Assembly: GCA_021789935.1 (NCBI GenBank)
Contig: JAJYIR010000003.1
Span: 1-64,000 of the forward strand
Reading direction: 5' to 3'
Origin: Nitrospirota bacterium
Lineage (GTDB): Bacteria > Nitrospirota > Thermodesulfovibrionia > Thermodesulfovibrionales > JdFR-88
Length of the DNA: 64,000 bases
Below, piece by piece: positions 25,394 to 34,592 of this stretch (positions are counted from its first letter, which is position 1; the number at the start of each line of letters is the position of its first letter). The notes under the pieces were generated by a model. The model worked only from the letters and a program-made list of their open reading frames with translations. It was not told the origin of the DNA and ran no database searches. A program made the position numbers and the translations under genes.

Positions 25394-27486
25394 AAAAACA
25401 AAAACTTCTCTTTGAGCTAGGGATCGAGGAAGTCCCGGCGAGGTTTCTGTCCCAGGGCATCGAAAACCTGAACAATCTGGCCGCCCAGCGGTTTGCGGAA
25501 AACGGCATACCGGTTGGCGAAATAACGGTTTTTGCCACACCCAGGCGTCTTGCCCTGCTGGCAGAGGGCATGCCGGAAAACCAGCCGGACCGCATCAAGG
25601 AGGTCTTCGGCCCCCCGGAAAAGATCGCTTTCGATAAGGATGGGAATCCCACGAAAGCCCTGGCCGGTTTTGCCAAAGGGCTCGGCCTCAAGCCGGAGCA
25701 GCTTACTGTCCGGGAAAAAAATTCCGGCCGGTACTTGGCGGCTGTCATAGAGGAGAAGGGAAGCCCTTTAAAGGCAGTGCTTCCAGGCCTGCTCAGGGAA
25801 ATTGCTCTTTCGCTTCCATTCCCCAAATCGATGAGATGGGGAAACGGGAACATGAGGTTTGTCAGGCCCATACGGTGGATTGCCGCCCTCTTTGACTCCG
25901 AGACCCTGCAGATGGACATGGACGGCATAAAGAGCGGCAATATCACAAGGGGACACAGGTTCCTCTCCCCGGGGGCCTTCCAGATAAAAGACCCGGGGGC
26001 CTATGAAAAAACCCTCCAGGCGAATTTTGTTATCGTAAACCAGCACAAGAGACGGGAGATCATACTGGCAGACCTCCAGAGACTGGCCTCCACCGTGGGC
26101 GGCCATCCGGTGATAGATGAGGGGCTGTTGAATACGGTCGTCTATCTGGTGGAGTACCCTGTAGGGATGCTCTGCGAGTTCCCCACGGAGTATCTGGAAC
26201 TCCCCGAGGAGCTCCTGATCACGGTCATGCAGGACCACCAGAAATACTTCGCGATAAAGGACGGCAAGGACAGGCTCATCAACCATTTCGCGGTGATAAG
26301 CAACACGCTGAAAGAAAACTATTTTGTCGTAAAGGCGGGCTCCGAGCGCGTTATAAGGGCGCGCTTCGAAGACGCCAGGTTCTACTATCATGAAGACCGC
26401 AGGCGCCCGCTTTCCGCAAGGGTCGAGGACCTCAAAAAAGTGGCCTTCCACGAGCGTCTTGGGAGCCTTCATGACAAGCTTATGCGCATTGAAAGCCTGG
26501 TGGCCCACATAGCAGGGCGGATCTGCCCCGATGAAAACAAAAAAAACTTTCTGGATCTCGCCAGGCGGGCCGCAGTCCTCTCAAAGTCCGACCTCGTCAC
26601 CGGAGTGGTCAGGGAGTTTCCGGAACTGCAGGGCGTAATGGGCAGATACTATGCCCTCCGCGATGGAGAGCCCCCTCAGGTGGCGGAGGCCATACAGGAG
26701 CAGTACCTTCCCAGGCATATGGGTGACACCCTGCCCTCCACGGTTTTAGGCGCGGCCCTCGCCCTTGCCGACAGGCTGGACAACATAGCCGCTTTCTTCC
26801 AGCTCGGGCTGGCCCCGACAGGTTCCGAAGACCCATTCGCCCTGAGGAGGCAGTCAATCGCCGTGGCCCAGATACTCATCGAAGGCGGTTATGGACTTTC
26901 GCTGGATGAGCTTGTGGAAAAGGCCATTGCGCCGCTTTTAAAAGACCGGGAGAAAAACGAAGAAACGAAGTTTGCGGTCCTCAGATTTTTTGAGTCAAGG
27001 CTCCCCCAGATATTCGAGGCAAGGGGTTTTGAAACAGATATAGCGGAATCTCTGCTTGGCATGGCCCTCCATGTCCCGCTCAAACACATTATCGACAGAC
27101 GGGATGCCATAAAGCGGTTCAAGCAGACACCGGGCTATAACCCATTCCTGCTTGCCATAAAAAGGGTAAAAAACATCCTGCCGGCGGAAACAAAACTTCC
27201 TTCCGTGGCCCCCGGACTTTTCCGGGAAAAGGCGGAAGTTGATTTGTATGAAAAAATAGCGTCCGTGGAATCTCTGGAGACGTTTGCCCGTCTCGCTTCG
27301 GAACATCTTTATGAGGAAGCCCTGAATGAGCTCTCCAAACTGACGGGGCCGGTAAACGGCTTCTTCGAAGCGGTGCTCGTCATGGACAAGGACGAGTCCG
27401 TGAAACAAAACAGGCTTGCCCTGCTTGGCTCGTTATGGGCCCTTGCGAGCAGGATCTGCGATTTCTCAAAACTCTCTGAAGTTTGA
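25390..27486 (+). CDS. glyS: Glycyl-tRNA synthetase beta subunit
   Basis: tRNA-binding subunit of GlyRS, 698 residues, normal length. [15 protein letters not shown] opens the protein. [20 protein letters not shown] and RGHRFLSPG follow, then an HD-like domain with [28 protein letters not shown], and finally a C-terminal DALR-type anticodon-binding domain with [27 protein letters not shown] overlaps glyQ (ATGA). The sequence just past its stop starts the promoter region of tRNA-Asn. Confidence 0.97.
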   Translation: MKKQKLLFELGIEEVPARFLSQGIENLNNLAAQRFAENGIPVGEITVFATPRRLALLAEGMPENQPDRIKEVFGPPEKIAFDKDGNPTKALAGFAKGLGLKPEQLTVREKNSGRYLAAVIEEKGSPLKAVLPGLLREIALSLPFPKSMRWGNGNMRFVRPIRWIAALFDSETLQMDMDGIKSGNITRGHRFLSPGAFQIKDPGAYEKTLQANFVIVNQHKRREIILADLQRLASTVGGHPVIDEGLLNTVVYLVEYPVGMLCEFPTEYLELPEELLITVMQDHQKYFAIKDGKDRLINHFAVISNTLKENYFVVKAGSERVIRARFEDARFYYHEDRRRPLSARVEDLKKVAFHERLGSLHDKLMRIESLVAHIAGRICPDENKKNFLDLARRAAVLSKSDLVTGVVREFPELQGVMGRYYALRDGEPPQVAEAIQEQYLPRHMGDTLPSTVLGAALALADRLDNIAAFFQLGLAPTGSEDPFALRRQSIAVAQILIEGGYGLSLDELVEKAIAPLLKDREKNEETKFAVLRFFESRLPQIFEARGFETDIAESLLGMALHVPLKHIIDRRDAIKRFKQTPGYNPFLLAIKRVKNILPAETKLPSVAPGLFREKAEVDLYEKIASVESLETFARLASEHLYEEALNELSKLTGPVNGFFEAVLVMDKDESVKQNRLALLGSLWALASRICDFSKLSEV

Positions 27487-27577
27487 CAAGATAGCCTGAT
27501 TTTTCATGCAGGTTGCCAGAGTTGTATCTTGCTGCCAAAATGGAATATAACTTCGCTCGTGAGAGGAGCGGAGAAGT

Positions 27578-27607
27578 TTGACAAACGGGCGATTTTTCTG
27601 ATATAAA
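27578..27607 (+). promoter_or_regulatory. Sigma-70 promoter of tRNA-Asn
   Basis: TTGACA at 27578-27583, 18-bp spacer, TATAAA at 27602-27607; start predicted near 27614, about 20 bases before the mature tRNA. It shares TTTGACAAACGGGCG exactly with the glyQ promoter, and GAAGTTTGACAA (27573-27584) also occurs at the glyS stop (27478-27489). Confidence 0.7.
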
Positions 27608-27633
27608 ATTACTTGTGCTTTTTTGAGTCCGGT

Positions 27634-27706
27634 TCCTGGGTAGCTCAGTCGGCAGAGCGGGTGGCTGTTAACCACCATGTCGGGGGTTCGAATCCCTCCC
27701 CAGGAG
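27634..27706 (+). tRNA. tRNA-Asn (GTT)
   Basis: A 73-nt cloverleaf. Acceptor TCCTGGG/CCCAGGA with discriminator G; D-arm GCTC..GAGC; anticodon stem GGTGG/CCACC with loop CTGTTAA, anticodon GTT (Asn); variable loop ATGTC; T-arm GGGGG-TTCGAAT-CCCTC (one G-T pair). The 3' CCA is not encoded (TTTC follows), so it must be added by the CCA enzyme. Single gene, own promoter, downstream of glyS. Confidence 0.97.
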
Positions 27707-27811
27707 TTTCACTTTCCTCCCCACATGCTGCCTCTGCAAAACAAAACAAAACGAAAAAACAAAATAAGATAAAAAATGTTCCCCCGGCGAATATAATAAA
27801 TAAGAGATAGC

Positions 27812-28543
27812 ATGAAAAAAAGACTGTCCGCCAGGATAAAATGGTCGCACATACGGCGCCTCTACGAGGCATTGGAACCAGACCTCAAGGCTTCTCCCAT
27901 GAAGACAGAGAATCCTGAAAGCGGGCGGGCGCTCGTGCTTGCCCCCCATATTGACGACGACGTTATCGGCTGCGGAGGCACGCTCGCCAAACATGCGGAG
28001 GCCGGGGATGAAGTTGCCGCCCTCTATTTTGCAGACTGCACGGAAGAACGCATCGGCGAAGCGCGCGAGGCCGCCCGGGTTATAGGCATCGGAAAGCTGG
28101 AGTTTCTTGGCTATCCCTCAAAGACACTCCTGAGACAGAAAGACGCGGCCCGAAGGCTCAAAGAGGTCCTCGATGAGTACAGGCCGCACACGGTGTATCT
28201 GCCCTCGCTGTTTGACCGCCATAACGACCATCTGGCATTGAATCACATCCTCGCGGGCCTTCACAAGGAAAACCATTATGGTTTTACCGTCTGCGCTTAT
28301 GAGGTCTGGACGGCGCTGGTACCCAATCTGGTGGTGGACGTCTCCTCCACCTTCCCAAAAAAGGCCGAGGCCCTGTCGAGATACAAAAGCCAGCTTGGTG
28401 CGAATGACTGGGTGGACGCCGCGGCCTCGCTTAACCGCTACAGGGCCGTCGTCAGCGGCGCGGGACGGTACGCCGAGGGTTTTATGCGGTATTCCATGGG
28501 AAAATATTTTGAGCTCTGGCAAAGTGTCTATTCCGGCAAGTAG
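27812..28543 (+). CDS. PIG-L family deacetylase (LmbE-like)
   Basis: Zn-dependent N-deacetylase of the GlcNAc-PI de-N-acetylase family, 243 residues. The metal motif reads APHIDDDVIGCGGT (family PH-P-DD-E/D; Pro is replaced by Ile here), and the third ligand lies in FDRHNDHLALN. Such enzymes deacetylate N-acetyl sugars on lipids, thiols or glycans. The next gene, a glycosyltransferase, overlaps by 20 nt, so the pair probably acts on one glycoconjugate, plausibly LPS/O-antigen. A BshB/BshA (bacillithiol) pairing was considered, but the glycosyltransferase is not BshA-like. The substrate is unknown. Confidence 0.88.
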   Translation: MKKRLSARIKWSHIRRLYEALEPDLKASPMKTENPESGRALVLAPHIDDDVIGCGGTLAKHAEAGDEVAALYFADCTEERIGEAREAARVIGIGKLEFLGYPSKTLLRQKDAARRLKEVLDEYRPHTVYLPSLFDRHNDHLALNHILAGLHKENHYGFTVCAYEVWTALVPNLVVDVSSTFPKKAEALSRYKSQLGANDWVDAAASLNRYRAVVSGAGRYAEGFMRYSMGKYFELWQSVYSGK

Positions 28544-29708
28544 GAAAAACAGCTTACGAAGGCCGCTTCGCCTGATGACCCTGCTTTCCGGCACCGGCAT
28601 GGGCGGAGCGGACATACTGGCGCTCGATTTCTCCATAAGGCTGCACAAAATGGGCCATCACGTAATATTCTGCTGCCCATCGGACAACGCCCTGATAAAT
28701 ACCGCAAAGGAAGCCGGGCTGGAGATAAAACTGCTGGACCGCCAGTCCGCTTCCGACACCGGCAGCTTGCGGGAGTTCGTAAGATACTGCGTCCGGGAAA
28801 AAATAGACATCGTAAACGCACACCATTCACAGGGAAGGCACTTCCTTTCCGCCGCCAGTTTTTTCCCTTTTTCCTTCCGCGGTCCCGGATACAAAACAGT
28901 ATTCACAAGGCACTGCCTGCGCGGCGGGGTCCCGTTTACCGGGTTTTTCGATAATTTCGCTTCTGATTTAAGCGTCGCGGTAAGCGACGCCGTGAGAAAG
29001 AGCTTCCTGCTTGGCGGCATGCTTCCCGGAAAGATAGTGACCGTCCACGGGGGCATAGAGATTGAAAAATTCGAAAACGTGCCGGCGGAAAAAATAGAGC
29101 AAGTCCGGGAAAAATACGCAAAAAAAAGTCCCGGGACATTCAATATAGGCATCGTCGGCAGGTTCCGCGAGACCCGGTTAAAACCGGGCAAGCCTTCCAT
29201 CAAAAGGCATGAGGTCCTTTTCCGCGCGCTGGCGAACATCAGAGACCGGGACCTCAACCTGCTTGTCGTCGGCCCCTCGGACCCCCGCTCGATAGGGATA
29301 ATGAAAGAGGTCGCAAGGGCAAACGGACTTGATGAAAGCGCTCTCACCGTGTGCGGGTTCCAGGAAGACGTCTCCCCGTTCTACAAGGTCATGGATATAA
29401 ACGTCCTTCCATCCCCAAGGGAGGGCCTTGGGCTTGCCGTGGTTGAGGCAATGGCCGCGGGCGTGCCGGTTATCGGCGCCAACGGGGGCGGCATTTCTGA
29501 GATAATCACGGACGGCGTTGACGGTTTCCTCTTCAGGCCCGGCAGCAGCGATGAACTGGCCCGCAAAATAAAAATTCTTATGGATGATGCTCGGTTAAGT
29601 GCCCTGTTTGCCCAAAAAGGCAGGCAAAAGGTGAAAGTGTCTTTCGACATCGGGAAAAATTCAAGGAGGCTAGAAGAGGTTTTTTATCGCATGCTCCCGT
29701 TGGCGTAG
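28524..29708 (+). CDS. Family 4 glycosyltransferase (GT-B)
   Basis: Retaining GT-B enzyme of about 394 residues. The N-terminal acceptor domain begins LMTLLSGTGMGGADILALDFSIRL, and a mid-protein VTVHGGIEIEKF follows. The donor domain has NIGIVGRFRE, LNLLVVGPSD, VCGFQEDVSPFYKVMDINVLPS and the family EX7E motif region SPREGLGLAVVEAMAAGVPVIGANGGGISEII. GTG at 28524 is taken as the start (20-nt overlap with the deacetylase); ATG at 28575 is an alternative with GAAGG upstream. Probably transfers a sugar to a lipid-linked or LPS acceptor. Confidence 0.88.
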   Translation: MSIPASRKNSLRRPLRLMTLLSGTGMGGADILALDFSIRLHKMGHHVIFCCPSDNALINTAKEAGLEIKLLDRQSASDTGSLREFVRYCVREKIDIVNAHHSQGRHFLSAASFFPFSFRGPGYKTVFTRHCLRGGVPFTGFFDNFASDLSVAVSDAVRKSFLLGGMLPGKIVTVHGGIEIEKFENVPAEKIEQVREKYAKKSPGTFNIGIVGRFRETRLKPGKPSIKRHEVLFRALANIRDRDLNLLVVGPSDPRSIGIMKEVARANGLDESALTVCGFQEDVSPFYKVMDINVLPSPREGLGLAVVEAMAAGVPVIGANGGGISEIITDGVDGFLFRPGSSDELARKIKILMDDARLSALFAQKGRQKVKVSFDIGKNSRRLEEVFYRMLPLA

Positions 29709-29716
29709 AGCCGGCA

Positions 29717-29757
29717 TGCCCAGGGTATGGACCGGGCACCCTTTTTTTATTTTTTCC
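29717..29757 (+). terminator. Intrinsic terminator after the PIG-L/GT4 pair
   Basis: TGCCC (29717-29721) pairs with GGGCA (29734-29738) around a 12-nt loop that can extend pairing through GGG/CC bases. CCCTTTTTTTATTTTTTCC follows. Eight bases after the stop codon. Confidence 0.65.
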
Positions 29758-29923
29758 TTTGTTTTTACGGATTGAGATTTTGATTTGTATTAGGTTATTC
29801 TAATTTCAGGGTGCGGATTTCCTGGTATGACCGCCGGAGTTTCTTTGCAAAATAAAATACTTTTGGTTTTGAGGCACTGGTCTTTTTAAAAAATCCGGTG
29901 CCGGAGCAATTCAAAGATCGGTC

Positions 29924-32248
29924 ATGGAAACGAATAGGGAAATAGGGCTGAGGGAAGCCGGGGAATTTCTACAGGCCTTTGTGTGGGCCGCCCCGGACGC
30001 TATTGTCCATATCGACGGAGAGGGCCGGATAATGTTCTGGAACAGGGCCGCCGAGCAATTGTTCGGTTACAGTTCCGCGGAGATACGCGGAAAAGACCTG
30101 CACCTGCTGCTGGCTGCCCCTGAATATCATAATGCCTGCAGCTCCGGGATAAAGATGTTTGCCGAAACCGGGGAAGGACCCGTTATCGGAAATATATTCG
30201 AATCGGTAGCGGTAAAGAAAGACAAGACCCGGGTACAGGTTGAGATTTCCACCACGGCCGTAAAGATAGACGGCAAGTGGCATGCCATCGCCCTGGTCAG
30301 GGACATATCCCAGAGGAAGGCCATCGAACAGAACCTCAGGGAATCCAATATGCTTTTAATGCGCGAGATAAAGAAAAGGGACGAGACCGAGGAGTTCCTT
30401 CGGGAAAGCCAGCGTTTTGTCCAGAGCATCGCCGATCTGAGCCCGAATGTGCATTATATCTACGATTTGGCCGGGCACCAGGTTGTCTACTCCAACCGCG
30501 AGATGCTCAAGATAATGGGCTATGACCCCGCTCAAATAAAGAAGTTCGACAACTGGGCGCTTCTCAAACTTATACACCCGGATGACCTGCCCGCCCTCTC
30601 CCGCATAAAAGAGCGCTTCCTTACGCTTAAGGACGGAGAGATACTGGAGGTCGAATACCGCATGAGAGACTCGCTGGGCCAGTGGCGCTGGCTGATGAGC
30701 CGGGACACGGTATTTACAAGAAATCCGGACGGGTCTCCCTGCCAGATACTTGGCGCGGCGGTGGACGTAACGGCCCAGAAGTCTGTTGAAAAGGCCCTCA
30801 TCGAACGTGAGGAGCGCTTCAGGAAGGTGTTCGAGGAGGGCCCTATCGGGATGGCGATCTCCAGCCTGGACGGACGCTACATAAAGGTAAACCCGGCGCT
30901 GTCCCGCATGCTTGGGTTCACTGAAGAGGAGTTCGTCTCCATGGGCGTGAATGACGTCACCCACCCTGATGACCGGCATCCAAACGCTGACCTCCGCGGA
31001 CTCCTTTTCAAGGGCGAGGTGCCGTTTTTCCAGATGGAAAAACGCTTCATAAGAAAAGACGGCTCCCTGATGTGGGGGAACCTGACGGTATCTCTCGTGC
31101 GGGATGAAAAAGGCGCTCCCTTATACTATATTGGGATGGTCGAGGACATCGAGGCCAGAAAGCAGGCAGAGGAAGATAAGGCGCTCCTTGCCGCGGCGGT
31201 AGAATCCACGGCCGACGCAATGACCGTAACCGGCCTGGACGGAAAGATACAGTATGTGAACGAAAGCTTCGAAAACATCACCGGTATCACAAAAAAAGAG
31301 GCCCTGGGGACAAACATAAAGGACATGGACAGAAAGAATCCCGGGCCGGATTATTTTCACTTCGGGAAGGCCTTCGACGACACCATCAGGACCGGCAGCC
31401 CCTGGACCGGCAGATTCTCCATGACCGGCAAAAACGGCGTTTTGCTCCAGGTGGAAGAGACGATCGCCCCCGTCAGGGACCGTTCAGGCAAGGTAACAAA
31501 CGTTGTGGTCATAGACAGGGACATAACGGAAAAGCTAAGGCTTGAATCCATAGCTGAGGCCGTCAACACCATGGACAACATCGGATATGTGTTCTCAGGC
31601 ATAAGACATGAGATCGGAAACCCGGTGAGTTCCATAAAAATGGCCTTAAGCGTTCTTAAGAACAAGCTGGAAGGGGGCTGCAACAGGGAAGTGGTGGACA
31701 CCTACCTGGACAGGGCAATTTCGGAGCTCGCCAGGATGGAATACCTGCTCAGGATGCTTAAAAGCTTTAATGTCCACGAGTCCCCGGAGCTGAAGGACAT
31801 AAATATGGTCTCTTTCACCAACAACTTCAAGTCCCTCGTTTCGGAGGACTTCAAGAACAAGGGCATATCCGTGGGGGTGTACGTCCAGCCGGAGGCGAAA
31901 TACTGCCGGGCAGACCCCAGGGCGCTTCAGCAGGTCATGCTGAATATCATGACTAACGCGGCCGACGCACTTAAAGACAGGCCGGCCCCGAGGATCGACA
32001 TAAAGATACTGAAGATGGCGGGAAACATCCTTATACATATAGAGGACAACGGTTGCGGCATGACGCCCGATCAGCTAAAAGACGCCTTCAGGCCGTTCTA
32101 CACCACCAAGCCCGAAGGCACGGGGTTGGGGCTCATGCTGGCAAGAAAAATGATGACCAGGATGAATGGCACCGTAGAGATATCCAGCGAGCTGGGCGTG
32201 GGCACTGCCGTAGACATATTCATTCCGGAGGGCACGCATGGAAAATAA
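29924..32248 (+). CDS. PAS-domain sensor histidine kinase
   Basis: 774-residue soluble kinase with four PAS/PAC modules at about 15-130, 150-285, 290-405 and 410-535 (VHIDGEGRIMFWNRAAEQLFGYS; VHYIYDLAGHQVVYSN; LDGRYIKVNPALSRMLGFT; TGLDGKIQYVNESFENITG). The transmitter follows: H-box SGIRHEIGNPVSS (His about 562), N-box NIMTNAADAL, G1 DNGCGM, and G2 GTGLGL. There are no transmembrane segments, so it senses a cytosolic signal. The H-box with HEIGNP and no classic HisKA phospho-site spacing is typical of kinases paired with NtrC-like regulators. It overlaps the activator gene by 11 nt; the two are a cognate pair. Confidence 0.93.
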   Translation: METNREIGLREAGEFLQAFVWAAPDAIVHIDGEGRIMFWNRAAEQLFGYSSAEIRGKDLHLLLAAPEYHNACSSGIKMFAETGEGPVIGNIFESVAVKKDKTRVQVEISTTAVKIDGKWHAIALVRDISQRKAIEQNLRESNMLLMREIKKRDETEEFLRESQRFVQSIADLSPNVHYIYDLAGHQVVYSNREMLKIMGYDPAQIKKFDNWALLKLIHPDDLPALSRIKERFLTLKDGEILEVEYRMRDSLGQWRWLMSRDTVFTRNPDGSPCQILGAAVDVTAQKSVEKALIEREERFRKVFEEGPIGMAISSLDGRYIKVNPALSRMLGFTEEEFVSMGVNDVTHPDDRHPNADLRGLLFKGEVPFFQMEKRFIRKDGSLMWGNLTVSLVRDEKGAPLYYIGMVEDIEARKQAEEDKALLAAAVESTADAMTVTGLDGKIQYVNESFENITGITKKEALGTNIKDMDRKNPGPDYFHFGKAFDDTIRTGSPWTGRFSMTGKNGVLLQVEETIAPVRDRSGKVTNVVVIDRDITEKLRLESIAEAVNTMDNIGYVFSGIRHEIGNPVSSIKMALSVLKNKLEGGCNREVVDTYLDRAISELARMEYLLRMLKSFNVHESPELKDINMVSFTNNFKSLVSEDFKNKGISVGVYVQPEAKYCRADPRALQQVMLNIMTNAADALKDRPAPRIDIKILKMAGNILIHIEDNGCGMTPDQLKDAFRPFYTTKPEGTGLGLMLARKMMTRMNGTVEISSELGVGTAVDIFIPEGTHGK

Positions 32249-33632
32249 TCGCGAAAAAAACAAAAAAATAAGAAAACTGCTCATAATTGATGACGATAAG
32301 ACTTTCTGCCAGAGTCTGAAGGAATACCTGGAGGGGGAATCCATGGAAGTCCGGGTGGCCAATACCGGTGCCGACGGGCTTGCCGCCAGCTCCAGGGGCG
32401 AAACGGACGTGGTGCTGCTGGACCAGAGGCTGCCCGATGTGGAGGGAGATTCGCTCTGCACATCCATCCTGAAATACAACGACCAGACAAAGATCATCTT
32501 CATCACGGCCCACGCAAGCTATGACGGGGCGGTCAAGGCCATGAAATCAGGCGCGTTCAATTACCTCTCAAAGCCCTTCGATCTGGAGGAGATGGACCAC
32601 GCGATAGAGCAGGCAATGAGGACGATAGAGCTTGAAAGGATTGAGCAATTACAGAGATACCACAGCGCCAGGGAAAGCGAAGCTGCCATCCTGATAGGGG
32701 AAGAAGGCGGACTTGCCCCCATCTCGAAGCTCCTTGAGTCGGCCGCCTCCACCGATGCCCCCGTCCTCATCACCGGGGAGACCGGCACCGGCAAAAACGT
32801 GATAGCCAAGGCCATACACTATAAAAGTCACCTGCGCCGCGCGCCTTTCATAAGCATAAACTGCGCGGCTCTTCCTGAAAACCTGATAGAGGCCGAGCTT
32901 TTCGGTTATGAAAAAGGCGCTTTCACCGGGGCCATTTCCGCAAAGAAAAGCATCTTTGAGATGGCCGAGGGCGGCACCCTCCTCCTGGATGAGATAGGTG
33001 AGATGCCCCTGCACCTGCAATCAAAGCTCCTCGGGGTCCTTGAAGACCATAAGATACGCAGGCTGGGCAGCGAACAGGTCAAGACCATAAACGTGCGCAT
33101 CGTGGCCGCCACCGGCAAGGACCTGGAGAAAATGCTCGACACCGGCTTCAGGAAAGACCTCTATTTCCGTTTAAGCGTAATAAGGATCCATGTGCCGACC
33201 CTCCATGAAAGAAAAGAAGACATTCCAGGTCTCTGCAAATACTTCCTGGAGAAGATACCCGGCGGCAGGGAAATGGCTTTCCCGGATTCCGAGATTCAAA
33301 AATGCATGGAATACCGGTGGCCGGGCAATATCAGGGAGCTTAAAAATATCATTGAGCGCGCCGTCATACTTCAGAGGGAATCAGGGGTGCTCAGGCCTTC
33401 CGACATGCTCATGAAACCATCCGGCCCTAAAATCCCGTGCCCTGAACGGGAGCTTGACTTGCCCGCCGGGGAGCTGTTGCCCCTTTCCGAAATGGAAAAA
33501 AACTACATAAGTCACGCCCTCTCCCTCCTCGCGGACAATTACACCAGGACCTCCAAGGCCCTGGGCATCTCCCTTTCTACCCTGAAAAGAAAAGTAAAGG
33601 AATACGGGCTAAAAAGAACCACTGGCTCATAA
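32238..33632 (+). CDS. NtrC-family sigma-54-dependent response regulator
   Basis: 464 residues. Receiver at 12-125 (IIDDDKTF, VVLLDQRLPDVEGD with phospho-Asp near 60, LSKPFDLEE). AAA+ sigma-54 interaction domain at about 150-375: Walker A GETGTGKNV (the usual Ser/Thr is Asn here), GAFTGA loop at about 227, GGTLLLDEIGEMP as Walker B, and RWPGNIRELKN sensor II. The C-terminal Fis-type HTH (about 420-462) has TRTSKALGISLSTLKRKVKEYG. It should activate sigma-54 promoters. One lies 95 bp downstream of its stop, at 33727, the obvious candidate target. Confidence 0.94.
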   Translation: MENNREKNKKIRKLLIIDDDKTFCQSLKEYLEGESMEVRVANTGADGLAASSRGETDVVLLDQRLPDVEGDSLCTSILKYNDQTKIIFITAHASYDGAVKAMKSGAFNYLSKPFDLEEMDHAIEQAMRTIELERIEQLQRYHSARESEAAILIGEEGGLAPISKLLESAASTDAPVLITGETGTGKNVIAKAIHYKSHLRRAPFISINCAALPENLIEAELFGYEKGAFTGAISAKKSIFEMAEGGTLLLDEIGEMPLHLQSKLLGVLEDHKIRRLGSEQVKTINVRIVAATGKDLEKMLDTGFRKDLYFRLSVIRIHVPTLHERKEDIPGLCKYFLEKIPGGREMAFPDSEIQKCMEYRWPGNIRELKNIIERAVILQRESGVLRPSDMLMKPSGPKIPCPERELDLPAGELLPLSEMEKNYISHALSLLADNYTRTSKALGISLSTLKRKVKEYGLKRTTGS

Positions 33633-33726
33633 TGAACTATTCATAAAGTATATTCGCGATTAAACATCCAGCCCTACTCTTAGTTAAGTCCCCGTATTTG
33701 AATCATTTTGTCAATCGTCTTATGCC

Positions 33727-33742
33727 TGGCATCTTCCTTGCA
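33727..33742 (+). promoter_or_regulatory. Sigma-54 (-24/-12) promoter
   Basis: TGGCATCTTCCTTGCA matches the consensus TGGCAC-N5-TTGCA, with one mismatch (T for C at the last base of the -24 block) and the required GG-N10-GC spacing. The predicted start is about 12 bp beyond the GC, near 33752, just before the ATG at 33757. It lies between an NtrC-type activator gene and a receiver-only regulator gene, a position that strongly supports function. Confidence 0.8.
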
Positions 33743-33756
33743 ATATAAAGAACATC

Positions 33757-34224
33757 ATGAACGGGTACACAAAGAAAAAGAATATCCTGCTTGTAGATGA
33801 CGAAAAGGCTTTTCTGTTAAGCCTTTCTGAAGGCTTGATCAGTTGCGAGGAGAACTTCAAAGTCTTCACGGCTGAAAACGGCAGATATGCGCTTGAGGTG
33901 CTCAGGGGCGGCCCCAGGATAGACGTTCTTGTCACTGACCTCAAAATGCCGGAGATGGACGGGTTCGAGCTTCTTCAAAACATCAGCAGGGATTTCCCGG
34001 AGATCAGGGCAATCGTCCTTACAGCTTTCATAACGCCTGATATAGAAGGGCAGATCAGTGCCATCGGCGATTATGTCTGCATGGAGAAGCCTCTGGAATT
34101 TGAAGAACTGAAAGACAGGATTATGGGGATGCTGGATTGCCCTGGGGGGACAGGGAGTTACCTCGGCATCGATTACGCACTTGAAAAAGACGGTCTTCTG
34201 ACCGGTAGATTTCTGGCGTCCTAA
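33757..34224 (+). CDS. Receiver-only response regulator
   Basis: 155 residues. The receiver fold is complete: ILLVDDEKAFLLSL (acidic pair), VLVTDLKMPEMDG (phospho-Asp about residue 61), IVLTAF (Thr), and CMEKPLEFEEL (Lys). After residue 128 there is only a short tail (SYLGIDYALEKDGLLTGRFLAS) with no known output domain. It starts directly behind a sigma-54 promoter with almost no leader and no clear ribosome-binding site. It probably acts as a phosphate sink or a protein-binding regulator in the PAS kinase/NtrC circuit next to it (inference). Confidence 0.9.
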   Translation: MNGYTKKKNILLVDDEKAFLLSLSEGLISCEENFKVFTAENGRYALEVLRGGPRIDVLVTDLKMPEMDGFELLQNISRDFPEIRAIVLTAFITPDIEGQISAIGDYVCMEKPLEFEELKDRIMGMLDCPGGTGSYLGIDYALEKDGLLTGRFLAS

Positions 34225-34252
34225 ACGCCGCACAAAACCAAGGAGGCTTCAG

Positions 34253-34531
34253 ATGAAAGAAACCTATGCAGGGAATTTTGCACTTTTGGAACGCAATGAC
34301 GGGCATCATCGGGGAACAGATTACAGGAAAAGCGTAAAGAGTCTGGCCGAGGCGATAATCCTTCAGTCGATGGAGGATTTCTGGGGCAACGCTTACAAGG
34401 AAGAAAGCATCGAATTTTTCAAGGGGGAAGGTTTCAGGGTCTGCGCCGAGATAGCCGGCATGGGCCATGAAGACCAGTCGAAGGTGCTTGAGATGCTCTC
34501 TCTGAATGGGGAGCAGCCGTTCGCCTACTGA
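34253..34531 (+). CDS. Hypothetical 92-residue protein
   Basis: Not recognised. A small, acidic, probably helical cytosolic protein without signal peptide or membrane segment. Residues 25-60 (SVKSLAEAIILQSMEDFWGNAYKEE) look amphipathic; one Cys near residue 64. AAGGAGG lies 7 nt before the ATG, a strong ribosome-binding site, so it is very likely translated. Third position after the sigma-54 promoter at 33727, between a receiver-only regulator and a two-CW protein, which suggests a role in the same signalling output. Confidence 0.7.
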   Translation: MKETYAGNFALLERNDGHHRGTDYRKSVKSLAEAIILQSMEDFWGNAYKEESIEFFKGEGFRVCAEIAGMGHEDQSKVLEMLSLNGEQPFAY

Positions 34532-34592
34532 TCAGGTAAACAAAAGGGACGCACTATTACATAAAAAACTTCATGGAGGATTTACGGGACTG

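Noticed and set aside
27812-29708. BshB/BshA bacillithiol pair
   Set aside because: The deacetylase family fits, but the glycosyltransferase lacks the BshA N-terminal pattern and no BshC is present.
34210-34235. TGGCGTCCTAAACGCC as a sigma-54 promoter before the 92-aa gene
   Set aside because: GG-N10-GC spacing is present but the -12 block (AACGCC) does not match TTGCA, and it overlaps the preceding coding end.
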